Assembly (NCBI RefSeq): GCF_014930455.1
Contig: NZ_JAAIYO010000009.1
Coordinates: 1 to 64,000 of the forward strand
Length of the DNA: 64,000 nucleotides
DNA from: Corallococcus soli
GTDB lineage: Bacteria > Myxococcota > Myxococcia > Myxococcales > Myxococcaceae
Reading direction: 5' to 3'
The notes beneath the pieces are model-generated. The model searched no databases. It was not told where the DNA came from and saw only the letters and a program-made list of their open reading frames with translations. Position numbers and translations under genes: made by a program. The stretch's first letter is position 1. Every line of letters starts with the position of its first letter. Of the stretch, positions 8,761 to 16,928 are shown piece after piece.

Positions 8761-11016
8761 CTACCGGACCTTGTACGAGGCGCCGAACGTCGTCTTGATG
8801 TAGCCGTTCACCTCGGTGTCCACCAGGCTCGGCACACCGACGATGGTGATGTAGTAGCGACCGGCGGGACGGTTGCGCAGCACGATGCTCTCCGTCGCGC
8901 TCTCCTTCACACCGCGGGCGATGTAGGAGGTGAACGTGGGGGCCGAGCCGTACTGCACGTAGACGTCCGCGTTGCCCTCGCCCTCACCCAGCGCGATGGA
9001 CAGCGTGTTGATGCCGGAGTCCAGCTTGAACTCGGGCATGTCGATGATGTAGGTGCGGCTGGAGCCTTCCACGCCCGACAGGTTCTCCACGACGTACTCG
9101 TTGCCGATGTTCTCGAAGCCACCCTTCCAGGTGACCGTGAGCGACGTGCCGGAGTAGGTGGTGAAGCCCTTGATCATCACGTACCAGATGGCTTCCGTGC
9201 CGGAGGTCGCGAAGGTGCAGGTCTCCGCGTTGCCGGACTTGTACGGACGGCAGTCATACAGCGAGTCCGTGGGGGCGTTGGCGCGACGGACGTAGAGGTC
9301 CGCGTCACCCGTGCCACCGGCCATCGTGAACGTCACGTCCGTGGCGCCCTCGGGGATGGTGATGGAGAAGTACTGCTTGCTGCCGGACGAGCCGTTGATG
9401 GGCGTGACGGTCGTGCCCTTCTCGACCGGGGTGGTGACCGGGGGAGGAACCGGCACGCCGACGCCGACGGCCTTCCACGCGTTGCCCACCGAGGCGACCT
9501 CATCCGCGGTGAAGCCCAGCTGGGTCGCGGCCTGCTCCGACGCGGTCTTCGCCGCCTCGAAGTTGGAGGACGCGATCAGGATGTCCGTGTTGATCTTGTA
9601 GATGACCTTGGCGGCCTTCTCGATGCCGATGCCGGCGACGACCTGGGTCGTCTTGGCGCGCGGGTGCGTGCCACCCTGGGACATCAGGTAGAACGCCAGG
9701 TTGGAGATACCCGAGCTGTAGTGCACGTCCACGCCGGAGGAGTAGTCCGGGTAGTAGTCGAGCGAGTCCCCGTCCTTCGTGGGCTCGTCCATGTAGCGCA
9801 GGCCGTCACCCGGGATGCTGGGCGTCCAGACGTCGTCGCCGACGATCCAGGTGTTCGCGTCGATGACCTTGCCCTTGCCGTACCACTCGCACACCGCTCC
9901 GAAGATGTCGGAGAAGGACTCGTTGAGGCCACCGGACTCACCGGAGTAGGTGAGGTTGGACTCCGCCGAGGTCACCGCGTGCGTCAGCTCGTGCGCCGTC
10001 ACGTCCAGCGAGTTCGCCAGGTTGGACGCGTTCACGCCGTCGCCATCGCCGTACACCATCTGGGTGCCGTCCCAGTAGGCGTTGACGTAGTTGTTGCTGT
10101 AGTGGACGTAGCTCTTCAGCACCTTGCCGGCGTTGTCGTACGAGTCGCGGCCGAACAGCTCGCTGTAGCAGTTGTAGACGGTCCCGAGGTGGTCGTAGTT
10201 GTTGTTCACGACCGGGTCGGCGTGGGCCGGGTCACCCTCGAAGCGCGCACGGACGGCCGTGGGCAGCGACGTGCGGTGCTCCAGGTCACGCACTTCGCGG
10301 TTGAGCGCGGAGTGGATGTTCGGACGGATCTCGAACACTTCGCCCGTCTTCGCGTTCACCAGCACCGTGTTGTCCACCGGCGTGGTGTCCTTCAGCTCGC
10401 CCTTGACGCGAACTTCGTACGTCAGGATCAGCTCGTTGCCGGAGCGGTGGTAGACGAGCTGGGGCTCGCCCTCCGTGGAGGCGCGCTCGGGAGCGGTGCG
10501 GTCACCCGTCGCCGCGGCGATGGCCGCCTCGGCGGCGATGGTGGCCTTCGCCTCGCCCTTCAGGTCGCCACGGGCGTTCGTGTTCACCGCGAACACGGTG
10601 CCGTTGCGGGCGTGCAGGCGGACTTCCGCGTCGCGCACCAGGATGCCGTTGTGGGTCACGCCATAACGGAAGTGGGTGTCGCCGTCGAAGCCGACGTAGG
10701 CCTTCTTCAGGAACAGGTCGTTCGGGTCCAGGCGGAACATCGGGGCCACGCCCGCGAGCACCGGGGCCAGCTGCTGGGGAGCAGCAATGCCCTGGATGGC
10801 CGACGGCGCGGGAACGGAACCAAAGGAACCGGTGACGAAGGTGGGGACCGCGTCCGTGTCGGCCGCGATCACCTTCTGACCCGCCGACAGGTTGGCGGAC
10901 GCCTTCTGCAGGTTCGCGTCCTCCGTGTTCGCGGCAGGAGCACCTTCGGTGCAGGCACCAACCATCAGGGACAGGGCTGCGGCACCCAGGGCGCCGCGTA
11001 CTCGCTTCTCGTACAT
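8761..11016 (-). CDS. Secreted M4 (thermolysin-family) metalloprotease with PPC domains
   Basis: A 751-residue extracellular zinc protease. The order is a lipoprotein-type signal (LMVGAC, Cys22), an FTP/PepSY propeptide to about residue 235, then the M4 catalytic domain with HELTH at 342-346, the second zinc-ligand motif GGLNESFSD (Glu366) and the catalytic His in VHYSSGISN (His432). Two C-terminal prepeptidase-like beta domains follow (about 530-640 and 650-750), the first with DADLYVRR typical of PPC. The ribosome site AGGAGG lies 5-6 bases before ATG. The C-terminal domains are usually cleaved or help secretion. It is a probable nutrient-acquisition or predation protease. It is monocistronic, with its own terminator. 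Confidence 0.93.
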   Translation of the reverse strand: MYEKRVRGALGAAALSLMVGACTEGAPAANTEDANLQKASANLSAGQKVIAADTDAVPTFVTGSFGSVPAPSAIQGIAAPQQLAPVLAGVAPMFRLDPNDLFLKKAYVGFDGDTHFRYGVTHNGILVRDAEVRLHARNGTVFAVNTNARGDLKGEAKATIAAEAAIAAATGDRTAPERASTEGEPQLVYHRSGNELILTYEVRVKGELKDTTPVDNTVLVNAKTGEVFEIRPNIHSALNREVRDLEHRTSLPTAVRARFEGDPAHADPVVNNNYDHLGTVYNCYSELFGRDSYDNAGKVLKSYVHYSNNYVNAYWDGTQMVYGDGDGVNASNLANSLDVTAHELTHAVTSAESNLTYSGESGGLNESFSDIFGAVCEWYGKGKVIDANTWIVGDDVWTPSIPGDGLRYMDEPTKDGDSLDYYPDYSSGVDVHYSSGISNLAFYLMSQGGTHPRAKTTQVVAGIGIEKAAKVIYKINTDILIASSNFEAAKTASEQAATQLGFTADEVASVGNAWKAVGVGVPVPPPVTTPVEKGTTVTPINGSSGSKQYFSITIPEGATDVTFTMAGGTGDADLYVRRANAPTDSLYDCRPYKSGNAETCTFATSGTEAIWYVMIKGFTTYSGTSLTVTWKGGFENIGNEYVVENLSGVEGSSRTYIIDMPEFKLDSGINTLSIALGEGEGNADVYVQYGSAPTFTSYIARGVKESATESIVLRNRPAGRYYITIVGVPSLVDTEVNGYIKTTFGASYKVR

Positions 11017-11421
11017 GTAATCCTCCTGCTAAGTGGAAAGATTAGAAACGACTGTGTCACAAGAGAGGCGCGTATTTCAAGTACAGGCGAGAATTTTACG
11101 GATACGCTACTTCTCAGGAATTGAGAGTTCTCGCAACTGCTTGAAATGACGGGAGGAACCCACGCGGACCGGGGGAAACGAGCAATACGTCAAAGCTGTC
11201 AAGACCTGAGCTTCGGCTTTGAAGTACCTGTCGGTGGAAGCGTGCATTGAGTGAACGCCGGGGAGAATTTGCCGTCTCATTTATTCCCGACCCGGGTGGG
11301 TCCTACATCACCGCCGACCGTCGCCTGGGGTTTGGAGGGGCTTCCGGAGCCGTCCGGGCGCGCGTCGCGGGCCCCCGGGCCCACGTGCCTGGACTAGCGT
11401 CCGCGCCTCGGGAGGCGACAC
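11017..11421. promoter_or_regulatory. 405-bp regulatory spacer upstream of the protease
   Basis: No gene is evident here. The first 130 bases next to the protease start are much more AT-rich than the surroundings, as expected of a promoter and long 5' leader. No confident sigma-70 or sigma-54 hexamer pair was found. A palindrome lies at 11121-11136. The right part serves the quinone oxidoreductase, whose start at 11422 is preceded by GGGAGG. Confidence 0.5.
11121..11136. promoter_or_regulatory. Palindromic candidate operator
   Basis: TTGAGAGTTCTCGCAA reads TTGnGAGnnCTCnCAA, a dyad with six of eight base pairs complementary. A second small dyad, TCTCA-N5-TGAGA, overlaps it at 11112-11126. Both lie about 105 bp upstream of the protease start in AT-rich DNA. 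A dimeric regulator could bind here; no regulator gene is adjacent. Confidence 0.4.
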
Positions 11422-12396
11422 ATGCGCGCGCTGCAGGTGCAGGAGCTCACGGGGCCGGACGGACTGGTGGTGGTGGACGTGCCGGAGCCGGAGGCCGGGG
11501 ACGCGGTGCTCATTGATGTGGTGGCGGCCGGGGTGAGCTTCCCGGATCTGCTGCTGTCGCAGGGCAAGTACCAGCTCAAGCCGGAGCTGCCCTTCGTGCC
11601 GGGCGTGGAGGTGGCGGGCGTGGTGCGGCAGGCGCCCCCCGGGGCGCGCGTGAAGGCCGGCGACCGGGTGATGGGCTTCTCCTTCACCCTGGGCGGCTTC
11701 GCGGAGGTCTGCGCGGTGGCGCCGGAGCTGGCGTTCCCCATCCCTGCCGCCTGGAGCTTCGAGCAGGCCGCGGGCGTGGTGATGAACTACCACACGGCGC
11801 ACTTCGCGCTGCACCGGCGCGGGCAGCTCAAGGCCGGGGAGACGGTGGTGGTGCACGGCGCGGCGGGCGGCGTGGGCACGGCGGCGGTGCAGGTGGCGAA
11901 GGGCGCCGGGGCGCGCGTGCTGGCGGTGGTGGGGGACGCGCGCAAGGCGGAGATGGCGAAGCGCGCGGGCGCGGATGTCACGCTGCTCGTGGGCGATTGG
12001 CCCGCGGGCGTGCGCGAGGCCACGGACGGCCGGGGCGCGGACGTGGTGCTGGACGTGGTGGGCGGGGACGTCTTCGACAAGAGCCTCAAGGCGCTCGCGC
12101 CCGAGGGACGGCTGCTGGTGGTGGGCTTCGCGGGCGGACAGATTCCGTCGGTGGCGGTGAATCGTCTCTTGCTGCGCAACGTGTCCGTGGTGGGCGTGGC
12201 GTGGGGCGCCTTCCTGATGCACGAGCCCGGGTTGACGGCCACCATCGCCAGGGACCTGGAGGCGCTCGCCGAGCGCGGCATCCTCCAACCCCTGGTGGGC
12301 AGCGTCTTCCCGCTGGAGGAGGGCGCGAAGGCGCTGCGCGAGCTGGAGTCGCGCGCGGCCATGGGCAAGGTCGTCCTCCGGGTGAAGGCCGGCTGA
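11422..12396 (+). CDS. NADPH:quinone oxidoreductase, zinc-independent MDR family
   Basis: A 324-residue medium-chain reductase. The N-terminal GroES-like domain contains DLLLSQGKYQLKPELPFVPGVEVAGVV, typical of quinone reductases. The Rossmann domain has VVVHGAAGGVGTAAVQVAK (AxxGGVG nucleotide loop). Zinc-ligating cysteines of alcohol dehydrogenases are absent. It should reduce quinones or enones with NADPH in the cytosol. GGGAGG precedes the ATG. Its stop codon lies in a hairpin shared with the convergent gene. Confidence 0.9.
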   Translation: MRALQVQELTGPDGLVVVDVPEPEAGDAVLIDVVAAGVSFPDLLLSQGKYQLKPELPFVPGVEVAGVVRQAPPGARVKAGDRVMGFSFTLGGFAEVCAVAPELAFPIPAAWSFEQAAGVVMNYHTAHFALHRRGQLKAGETVVVHGAAGGVGTAAVQVAKGAGARVLAVVGDARKAEMAKRAGADVTLLVGDWPAGVREATDGRGADVVLDVVGGDVFDKSLKALAPEGRLLVVGFAGGQIPSVAVNRLLLRNVSVVGVAWGAFLMHEPGLTATIARDLEALAERGILQPLVGSVFPLEEGAKALRELESRAAMGKVVLRVKAG

Positions 12397-12419
12397 CGCC
12401 GGGGCCCCCGGGCCGTCAG
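12393..12419. terminator. Hairpin shared by two convergent stop codons
   Basis: CTGACG at 12393-12398 pairs with CGTCAG at 12414-12419 around a GC-rich centre with further partial pairing. The stop codons of the quinone reductase (12394-12396) and of the convergent unknown gene (12416-12418) both lie in the arms. It probably works as a compact bidirectional stop; there is no T-run, so intrinsic termination is not assured. Confidence 0.5.
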
Positions 12420-12856
12420 TCCAGCGGCGAGGGGGTCCCCGCCTCGCGCTCCAGCACGTCCGCGGCGCGGGCGTCGCGGGGCAGGCCGAAGCGGGCGCGC
12501 GAGCACGTCAGCAATTCGCCCGCGTAGACGCTGTCCGCGAGCGCCTCCGCGTAGCGGCCGTGGGCCTCGCACAGGCGGGCCCGCTCATCCACCAGTCGGG
12601 CGAGGATGCGCGCCTGCTCCGGGTGGGTGAAGAGGCCGACGACGGAGCGGGCATCGAAGCGGGTGAGCGTTTCGAACTCCATGCCCAGCGACGCCGTGCA
12701 CGCTTCGCGGATGTGCCCCAGGCACGCCTCCCAGGACGCGCGGGTCCGGATGATGGCCGGCACCGAGCGGCCAAGCTCCCGGACGGCGTTGAGCAGGAAG
12801 GCGTGTCGTAGGACGGGCATCCGGATTGCCACTACAGCCTGTTCGGCCTGAATCAT
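12416..12856 (-). CDS. Unrecognised small cytoplasmic protein
   Basis: About 146 residues, family not recognised. It is largely alpha-helical by composition, with no signal peptide or transmembrane segment. Residues such as FDARSVVGLFTHPEQARILARLVDERARL and HGRYAEALADSVYAGELL suggest a helical, TPR-like or regulatory fold. Coding support comes from strong GC3 bias and clean convergence with the quinone reductase. An alternative start at the internal Met (12820) would remove 12 residues; neither has a good ribosome site. Confidence 0.6.
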   Translation of the reverse strand: MIQAEQAVVAIRMPVLRHAFLLNAVRELGRSVPAIIRTRASWEACLGHIREACTASLGMEFETLTRFDARSVVGLFTHPEQARILARLVDERARLCEAHGRYAEALADSVYAGELLTCSRARFGLPRDARAADVLEREAGTPSPLD

Positions 12857-12920
12857 CCAGACGCGCCCCGCCGGGTCCCCTCCGGCGGAGCGCGTTCACG
12901 GCCTGCCCGCCTCCCCGACG

Positions 12921-14189
12921 TCAGCTCGAACGGGGCGGCTTCGCGGGCGTCGCGCCGGTGAAGCGGTAGTGCGCCACCACCGGCTGGTGGTCGGAGGACT
13001 CGGTGGAGCGGTCCACCTCGAAGAGGACGGGGGCCAGCGAGCGCGTCGCGTAGAAGTTGTCGAAGCGCTTGCCCGTGGCGTGGACCACGCCGTGGCTGTC
13101 CGGCAGCGACGTGAGCGTGGCGCAGTCCGCCACGTCCTGCAGGCGCAACCACGCGGGGCTGCCCTTGGGGACCTGGCCCGCGCCCAGCTCCGCGCGCGCG
13201 AGCTGGGGCGTCGTCAGGGAGTGGTCCGCCAGCCGCACCCGCACCGTCGTCGCGTGGCACACCGTCTCCGGCAGCTCCTGCTCCAGGACATGCAGCTCGT
13301 GGCGCAGGCGCGGGTCGGCGATGTTGCCCACGCCCCGGTCGCCCACCGTCACGTGGTGGAGGTCGCCGTAGCGCAGGCGGTACTCCTCGATGGTGTCCGT
13401 GTCGTTGTCCTGCTGCGGGTGCAGGTGCGCCATCAGCCACGAGCCGCCGCGCTTGATGGCGGTGTTGGCGTTGAAGTCGCCCAGCACCACGGCGGCGACG
13501 CCCTCGCGCTGGCGCACGAGCGCGTTGAGCTGGTGCAGGTTGTGCGCGTTGACGCCCGGGTCCCCGAGCGCGTGGTGCACGTTGTAGAAGTAGACCGGGC
13601 GTCCCTCCACCTCCGCCTTCATCCACAGCACGCCCCGGTCCTCCACCAGCTCCCCGGCCTGTCCCTGGCGGGCGATGGCCGCCTGGCGTTCAGCGTCGGT
13701 GAGGACGTAGGTGAAGTGCGCGGCGTCCACGATGGGGTGGCGGCTCAGGTAGGCCTTGCCGTTCACCAGCCGCGTCCCGTCGTCGCCGTCGCTGCCCTGG
13801 TACACGAGGTGGAAGCCGAAGCGTGACGCGAGCAGCACCGACATGGGCACGCCCGCCTCCTGCAGGCCGATGACGTCCGGCATGCGGTCCTGGGCTTCGA
13901 GCTGGGTAAAGTACTCCAGCAGCGCCTCCTGGCGCTCGCCGCCCATGAGGATGTTGTAGCTCATCACCGTGAGGCCGGGCCCTCGGGGCGCGCGCGGCGA
14001 CGGGTGGTGCACGATGAGGGTGCGTCCGTCGCCCAGCCGGCGCTCACTGGCAGGCAGCGGCACGGCGTGGAAGTCCGGGAGGGTGATGCTGGGGTCACGT
14101 CGGGGCATGATGTCCTCGCGTCCGCCCGGCTTGCGGCCGAGCAGGTGCCCCACGGCCGGCAGGTGCTCCAGCAGCTCGGGCATCTTCAT
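12921..14189 (-). CDS. Endonuclease/exonuclease/phosphatase-family protein
   Basis: About 422 residues starting at MKMPELLEHLP; this ATG has GGGAGG five bases upstream, better than the ATG at 14204. The DNase-I/phosphatase fold motifs are present in order: MSYNILMGG, GLQEAGVP (metal-binding Glu), FYNVHHALGDPG, VLGDFNANTA and the C-terminal SSDHQPVVA catalytic His pair. About 150 residues separate the GDFN and SDHQP motifs, longer than in minimal members and rich in acidic and His residues. No signal peptide is clear, so it is probably cytoplasmic. Substrate could be DNA, a phosphoinositide or a sphingolipid-like phosphodiester. Confidence 0.85.
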   Translation of the reverse strand: MKMPELLEHLPAVGHLLGRKPGGREDIMPRRDPSITLPDFHAVPLPASERRLGDGRTLIVHHPSPRAPRGPGLTVMSYNILMGGERQEALLEYFTQLEAQDRMPDVIGLQEAGVPMSVLLASRFGFHLVYQGSDGDDGTRLVNGKAYLSRHPIVDAAHFTYVLTDAERQAAIARQGQAGELVEDRGVLWMKAEVEGRPVYFYNVHHALGDPGVNAHNLHQLNALVRQREGVAAVVLGDFNANTAIKRGGSWLMAHLHPQQDNDTDTIEEYRLRYGDLHHVTVGDRGVGNIADPRLRHELHVLEQELPETVCHATTVRVRLADHSLTTPQLARAELGAGQVPKGSPAWLRLQDVADCATLTSLPDSHGVVHATGKRFDNFYATRSLAPVLFEVDRSTESSDHQPVVAHYRFTGATPAKPPRSS

Positions 14190-14475
14190 GAGGACCTCCC
14201 CCACCCCGGGAACCGAGCAAGGGGCCGCGCCCCACCACCGGGCGCGAGGGGGTTGCGATGTCGGGCGTCACGCCGTGGCACTGATGATTCCACCGAGCCT
14301 CCATCCACGAGTCCTCCCCTCAAGTTCATGGCGGAAGGGCTTGTCCGCCAGCGTCATTCCATGAGCGGGCGGTCGGCTGGACGTCTGCCCTGCGTGCGCG
14401 AGGCGACATCGGCGTGGAACAGGGGGGCGTCCGGCGGCGCACGGGTGACGGGCGGGGTGCTTAGATGGGCCGGCG
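14190..14475. other. Divergent spacer between the EEP and xdhC-like genes
   Basis: About 286 bases with no recognised gene. It should hold both promoters. The left end supplies the GGGAGG site for the EEP gene. No convincing hexamers, dyads or terminators were seen. Confidence 0.4.
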
Positions 14476-15588
14476 ATGAGAGAACTCGACGACATCCTGC
14501 GGGTGCGCGAGCGCGCCTCGGGGCCGGTGGTCCTGGCGACGGTGGTGGCGGTGTCCGGCTCGTCGTACCGGCGCCCCGGCGCGCGCATGTTGATGGGCGA
14601 GGACGGCTGGCTGGCCGGAGGCGTGAGCGGGGGGTGCCTGGAAGGGGACCTGGTGCGCAAGGCCTTCTTCTGGACGTCGGGCGGGCCGCGGGTGCTGCGC
14701 TACGACACCACCGGGGACAACGCCGAGGACGAGGGCGGCCTGTCGTTCGCGCTCGGGTGCAATGGCGTGGTGGACATCCTGCTGGAGCGCTGGGAGCCCG
14801 GCCCCGGGGACGCGCTCACCTTCGCGGCCGACGCGCGCGGGCGGTCGCTGCGCGCCGTCGTGGCCACCGTGTTCCGCGGGCCCGAGGAGGCCGTGGGCTC
14901 GCGGCTGATGCTGCGCGAGGACGGCGTGGAGGCGGGGAAGCTCTCCGGCGGACTGCACGGGCCGGTGCACGCGGCGGCGACCGAAGCGCTGGTGCGCGGC
15001 CTGCCCTGGAGTGGCGCGTGCGGCGGCGCGGAGGTGCTGGTGGAGGTGGTGGAGCCGGCCCCGCCGGTGGTGGTGTTCGGCGGCGGCTTCGACGTGGCGC
15101 CCGTGGTGTCCCGGGCGCAGGGGTTGGGCTGGCACCTCACGGTGGTGGCGGACCGGCCCGTGGAGCTGCTGCGCCGGAGGTTCCCGCACGCCCAGGCGTT
15201 CATCGCGTCCAGGGCCACCGAGGTGCTGGAGAAGGTGCCGCTGTCCGCCCGCAGCCTGGTGCTGGTGATGACGCACAGCCTGCCGCAGGACCGGGAGCTG
15301 CTCGCGCGGCTGGTGCCGCTGCCGGTGCGCTACCTGGGCGTGCTGGGGCCACGTGCGCGGACCGAGCGCATCCTGCGGGAGCTGCCGCAGCCGCCCACCG
15401 CTGCGCTGCTGGAGAAGCTGCACGCGCCCATGGGGTTGGACCTGGGCGCGGAAGGGGCGGATGAGATCGCCCTCTCCATCCTCGCGGAGCTGCAGACCGT
15501 GCTCGCGGGGCGGGACGGGGGACGGCTGCGCGAGCGACAGGCGCCCATCCACGCGGATGCCCCCGCGCCGGAGCGCAGGTCCGCGTGA
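14476..15588 (+). CDS. XdhC/CoxI-family molybdenum-enzyme maturation factor
   Basis: A 370-residue XdhC-family protein. XdhC/CoxI proteins bind molybdenum cofactor, help its sulfuration and insert it into xanthine dehydrogenase-type hydroxylases. The XdhC N-domain shows VVAVSGSSYRRPGARMLM and GGVSGGCLEGDLVRKA, with the GGC.E core. A Rossmann-like C-domain (VVVFGGGFDVAPV) and the YLGVLGPRARTERIL signature follow. The next gene encodes a MobA/MocA-type nucleotidyltransferase, a common neighbour. No molybdohydroxylase subunits are in the window, so the client is elsewhere or unidentified. Confidence 0.9.
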   Translation: MRELDDILRVRERASGPVVLATVVAVSGSSYRRPGARMLMGEDGWLAGGVSGGCLEGDLVRKAFFWTSGGPRVLRYDTTGDNAEDEGGLSFALGCNGVVDILLERWEPGPGDALTFAADARGRSLRAVVATVFRGPEEAVGSRLMLREDGVEAGKLSGGLHGPVHAAATEALVRGLPWSGACGGAEVLVEVVEPAPPVVVFGGGFDVAPVVSRAQGLGWHLTVVADRPVELLRRRFPHAQAFIASRATEVLEKVPLSARSLVLVMTHSLPQDRELLARLVPLPVRYLGVLGPRARTERILRELPQPPTAALLEKLHAPMGLDLGAEGADEIALSILAELQTVLAGRDGGRLRERQAPIHADAPAPERRSA

Positions 15589-15625
15589 CGGCCCCGCGTG
15601 CGGTGTCGTCCGCGCGGAGCGGGAC

Positions 15626-16192
15626 ATGACCGTGGCCGTCGTGCTGCTCGCGGCCGGGGCCTCTTCGCGCCTGGGCCAGCCCAAGCAGCTCCTCATCCAT
15701 GAGGGCGTCCCGCTGGTGCGGCGCGCGGCCCAGGCGGCCCTGGGCGCGGGCCCGGTGGTCGTCGTGCTCGGCGCCCGGCGCGAGGCGGTCGCGGCGGAGC
15801 TGGAGGGCCTCCGCGTGCGGTGCGTGGACAACCCGGACTGGGCACGGGGCCAGGGCTCGTCCCTGCAAGCCGGCCTGCGCGCCCTGCCCCCGGACGTGGA
15901 CGGCATGCTGGTGATGCTCTGCGACCAGCTCCGCGTGGAGGCGGCCCACCTGCGCGCGCTCGTCGCCACGTTCGAGCGCACGCGCGCCCCCATCGTCGCC
16001 TCCGCCTACGCGGGCACCCGGGGCGTGCCCGCCCTCTTCTCGCGGGCCGTCTTCGACGAGCTGGCGGCGCTTCCGCCTGCGGAGGGCGCGCGCGGGCTCA
16101 TCGCCCGCGACCCGTCACGCGTGGTGGAGGTGGCGCTCGCGGGCGGGGAGGAGGACGTGGACACCGCGCGGGACCTCTCACGCCTCACCTGA
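15626..16192 (+). CDS. MocA-type molybdenum cofactor nucleotidyltransferase
   Basis: A 188-residue NTP-transferase (MobA-like). The N-terminal signature LLAAGASSRLGQPKQLL binds the nucleotide, and the Mg-binding Asp lies in MLVMLCDQLRVE. MocA transfers CMP to molybdopterin to give the cofactor of the xanthine oxidase family, which fits the XdhC-like gene 37 bp upstream. The internal variant could instead be a general sugar-phosphate or GMP transferase, but context favours MocA. Its stop is only two bases from the convergent rpiA stop (TGACGTCA). Confidence 0.85.
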   Translation: MTVAVVLLAAGASSRLGQPKQLLIHEGVPLVRRAAQAALGAGPVVVVLGARREAVAAELEGLRVRCVDNPDWARGQGSSLQAGLRALPPDVDGMLVMLCDQLRVEAAHLRALVATFERTRAPIVASAYAGTRGVPALFSRAVFDELAALPPAEGARGLIARDPSRVVEVALAGGEEDVDTARDLSRLT

Positions 16193-16194
16193 CG

Positions 16195-16902
16195 TCACGC
16201 GCCCCGGACGCGGTGGGTGATGCCTTCGGGGCCGGCCACCACCAGGTCGGTGGTCAGGTTCAGGAACAGGCCGTGCGCCATCACCCCGGCGCGGGACTCC
16301 AGCCGCGACGCCAGCGCCGCCGCGTCGTGGATGGGACCGAAGTCACAGTCCAGCACCACGTTGCCCTGGTCCGTGTGGAACGGCGCGCCATCCAGCGCCA
16401 GGCGCACCGTCACGCGCGCGCCCAGGGACTCCAGGAACAGCGACTGCGAGCGCCACCCGAAGGCAAGCACCTCCACCGGCACCGGCCACTTCGTGCCCAG
16501 CCTGGGGGACAGCTTGGGCGCGTCCACCACGATGATCTCCCGCCGGCTGGCCTGGGCCACCACCTTCTCGCGCAGCAGCGCCCCGCCACCGCCCTTGATG
16601 AGGGACAGGTCCGGGGCCACCTCGTCCGCGCCGTCGATGGTGAGGTCCACCACCGGGTGCGTGTCCAGGGTCGTGAGCGGCACGCCCAGCGACGCGGCCA
16701 GCGCCTCGGTCGCGCGCGAGGTCGGCACGCCCACCACGTCCTTCAGCGTCCCCGCCGCCAGCAGCGCGCCCAGGCGCCGCACCGCGAACGCGGCCGTGCT
16801 GCCCGTGCCCAGGCCCACCACCATGCCGGACTGGATGAAGTCCACGGCGCGCTCCGCCGCCGCGCGCTTGAAGGACGACGAAACGCTCTCATCGGAGGTC
16901 AT
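16195..16902 (-). CDS. rpiA: Ribose-5-phosphate isomerase A
   Basis: A 235-residue isomerase that converts ribose-5-phosphate to ribulose-5-phosphate in the pentose phosphate pathway. All family motifs are present: VGLGTGSTAAFAV phosphate loop, LTIDGADEV catalytic Asp segment, LIKGGGGALLREKVVA and VDAPKLSPRLGTKWPVPVEV. Length is normal. It follows the AI-2E-family transporter gene by 26 bp on the same strand, so the two are probably co-transcribed. Confidence 0.95.
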   Translation of the reverse strand: MTSDESVSSSFKRAAAERAVDFIQSGMVVGLGTGSTAAFAVRRLGALLAAGTLKDVVGVPTSRATEALAASLGVPLTTLDTHPVVDLTIDGADEVAPDLSLIKGGGGALLREKVVAQASRREIIVVDAPKLSPRLGTKWPVPVEVLAFGWRSQSLFLESLGARVTVRLALDGAPFHTDQGNVVLDCDFGPIHDAAALASRLESRAGVMAHGLFLNLTTDLVVAGPEGITHRVRGA

Positions 16903-16928
16903 GACGGGCCCGGTTCAGGAGGAACGGC

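Noticed and set aside
7312-11124. A long plus-strand frame antisense to the M4 protease
   Set aside because: Its translation is low-complexity Arg/Gly/Val and it overlaps a certain protease gene with HELTH motif.
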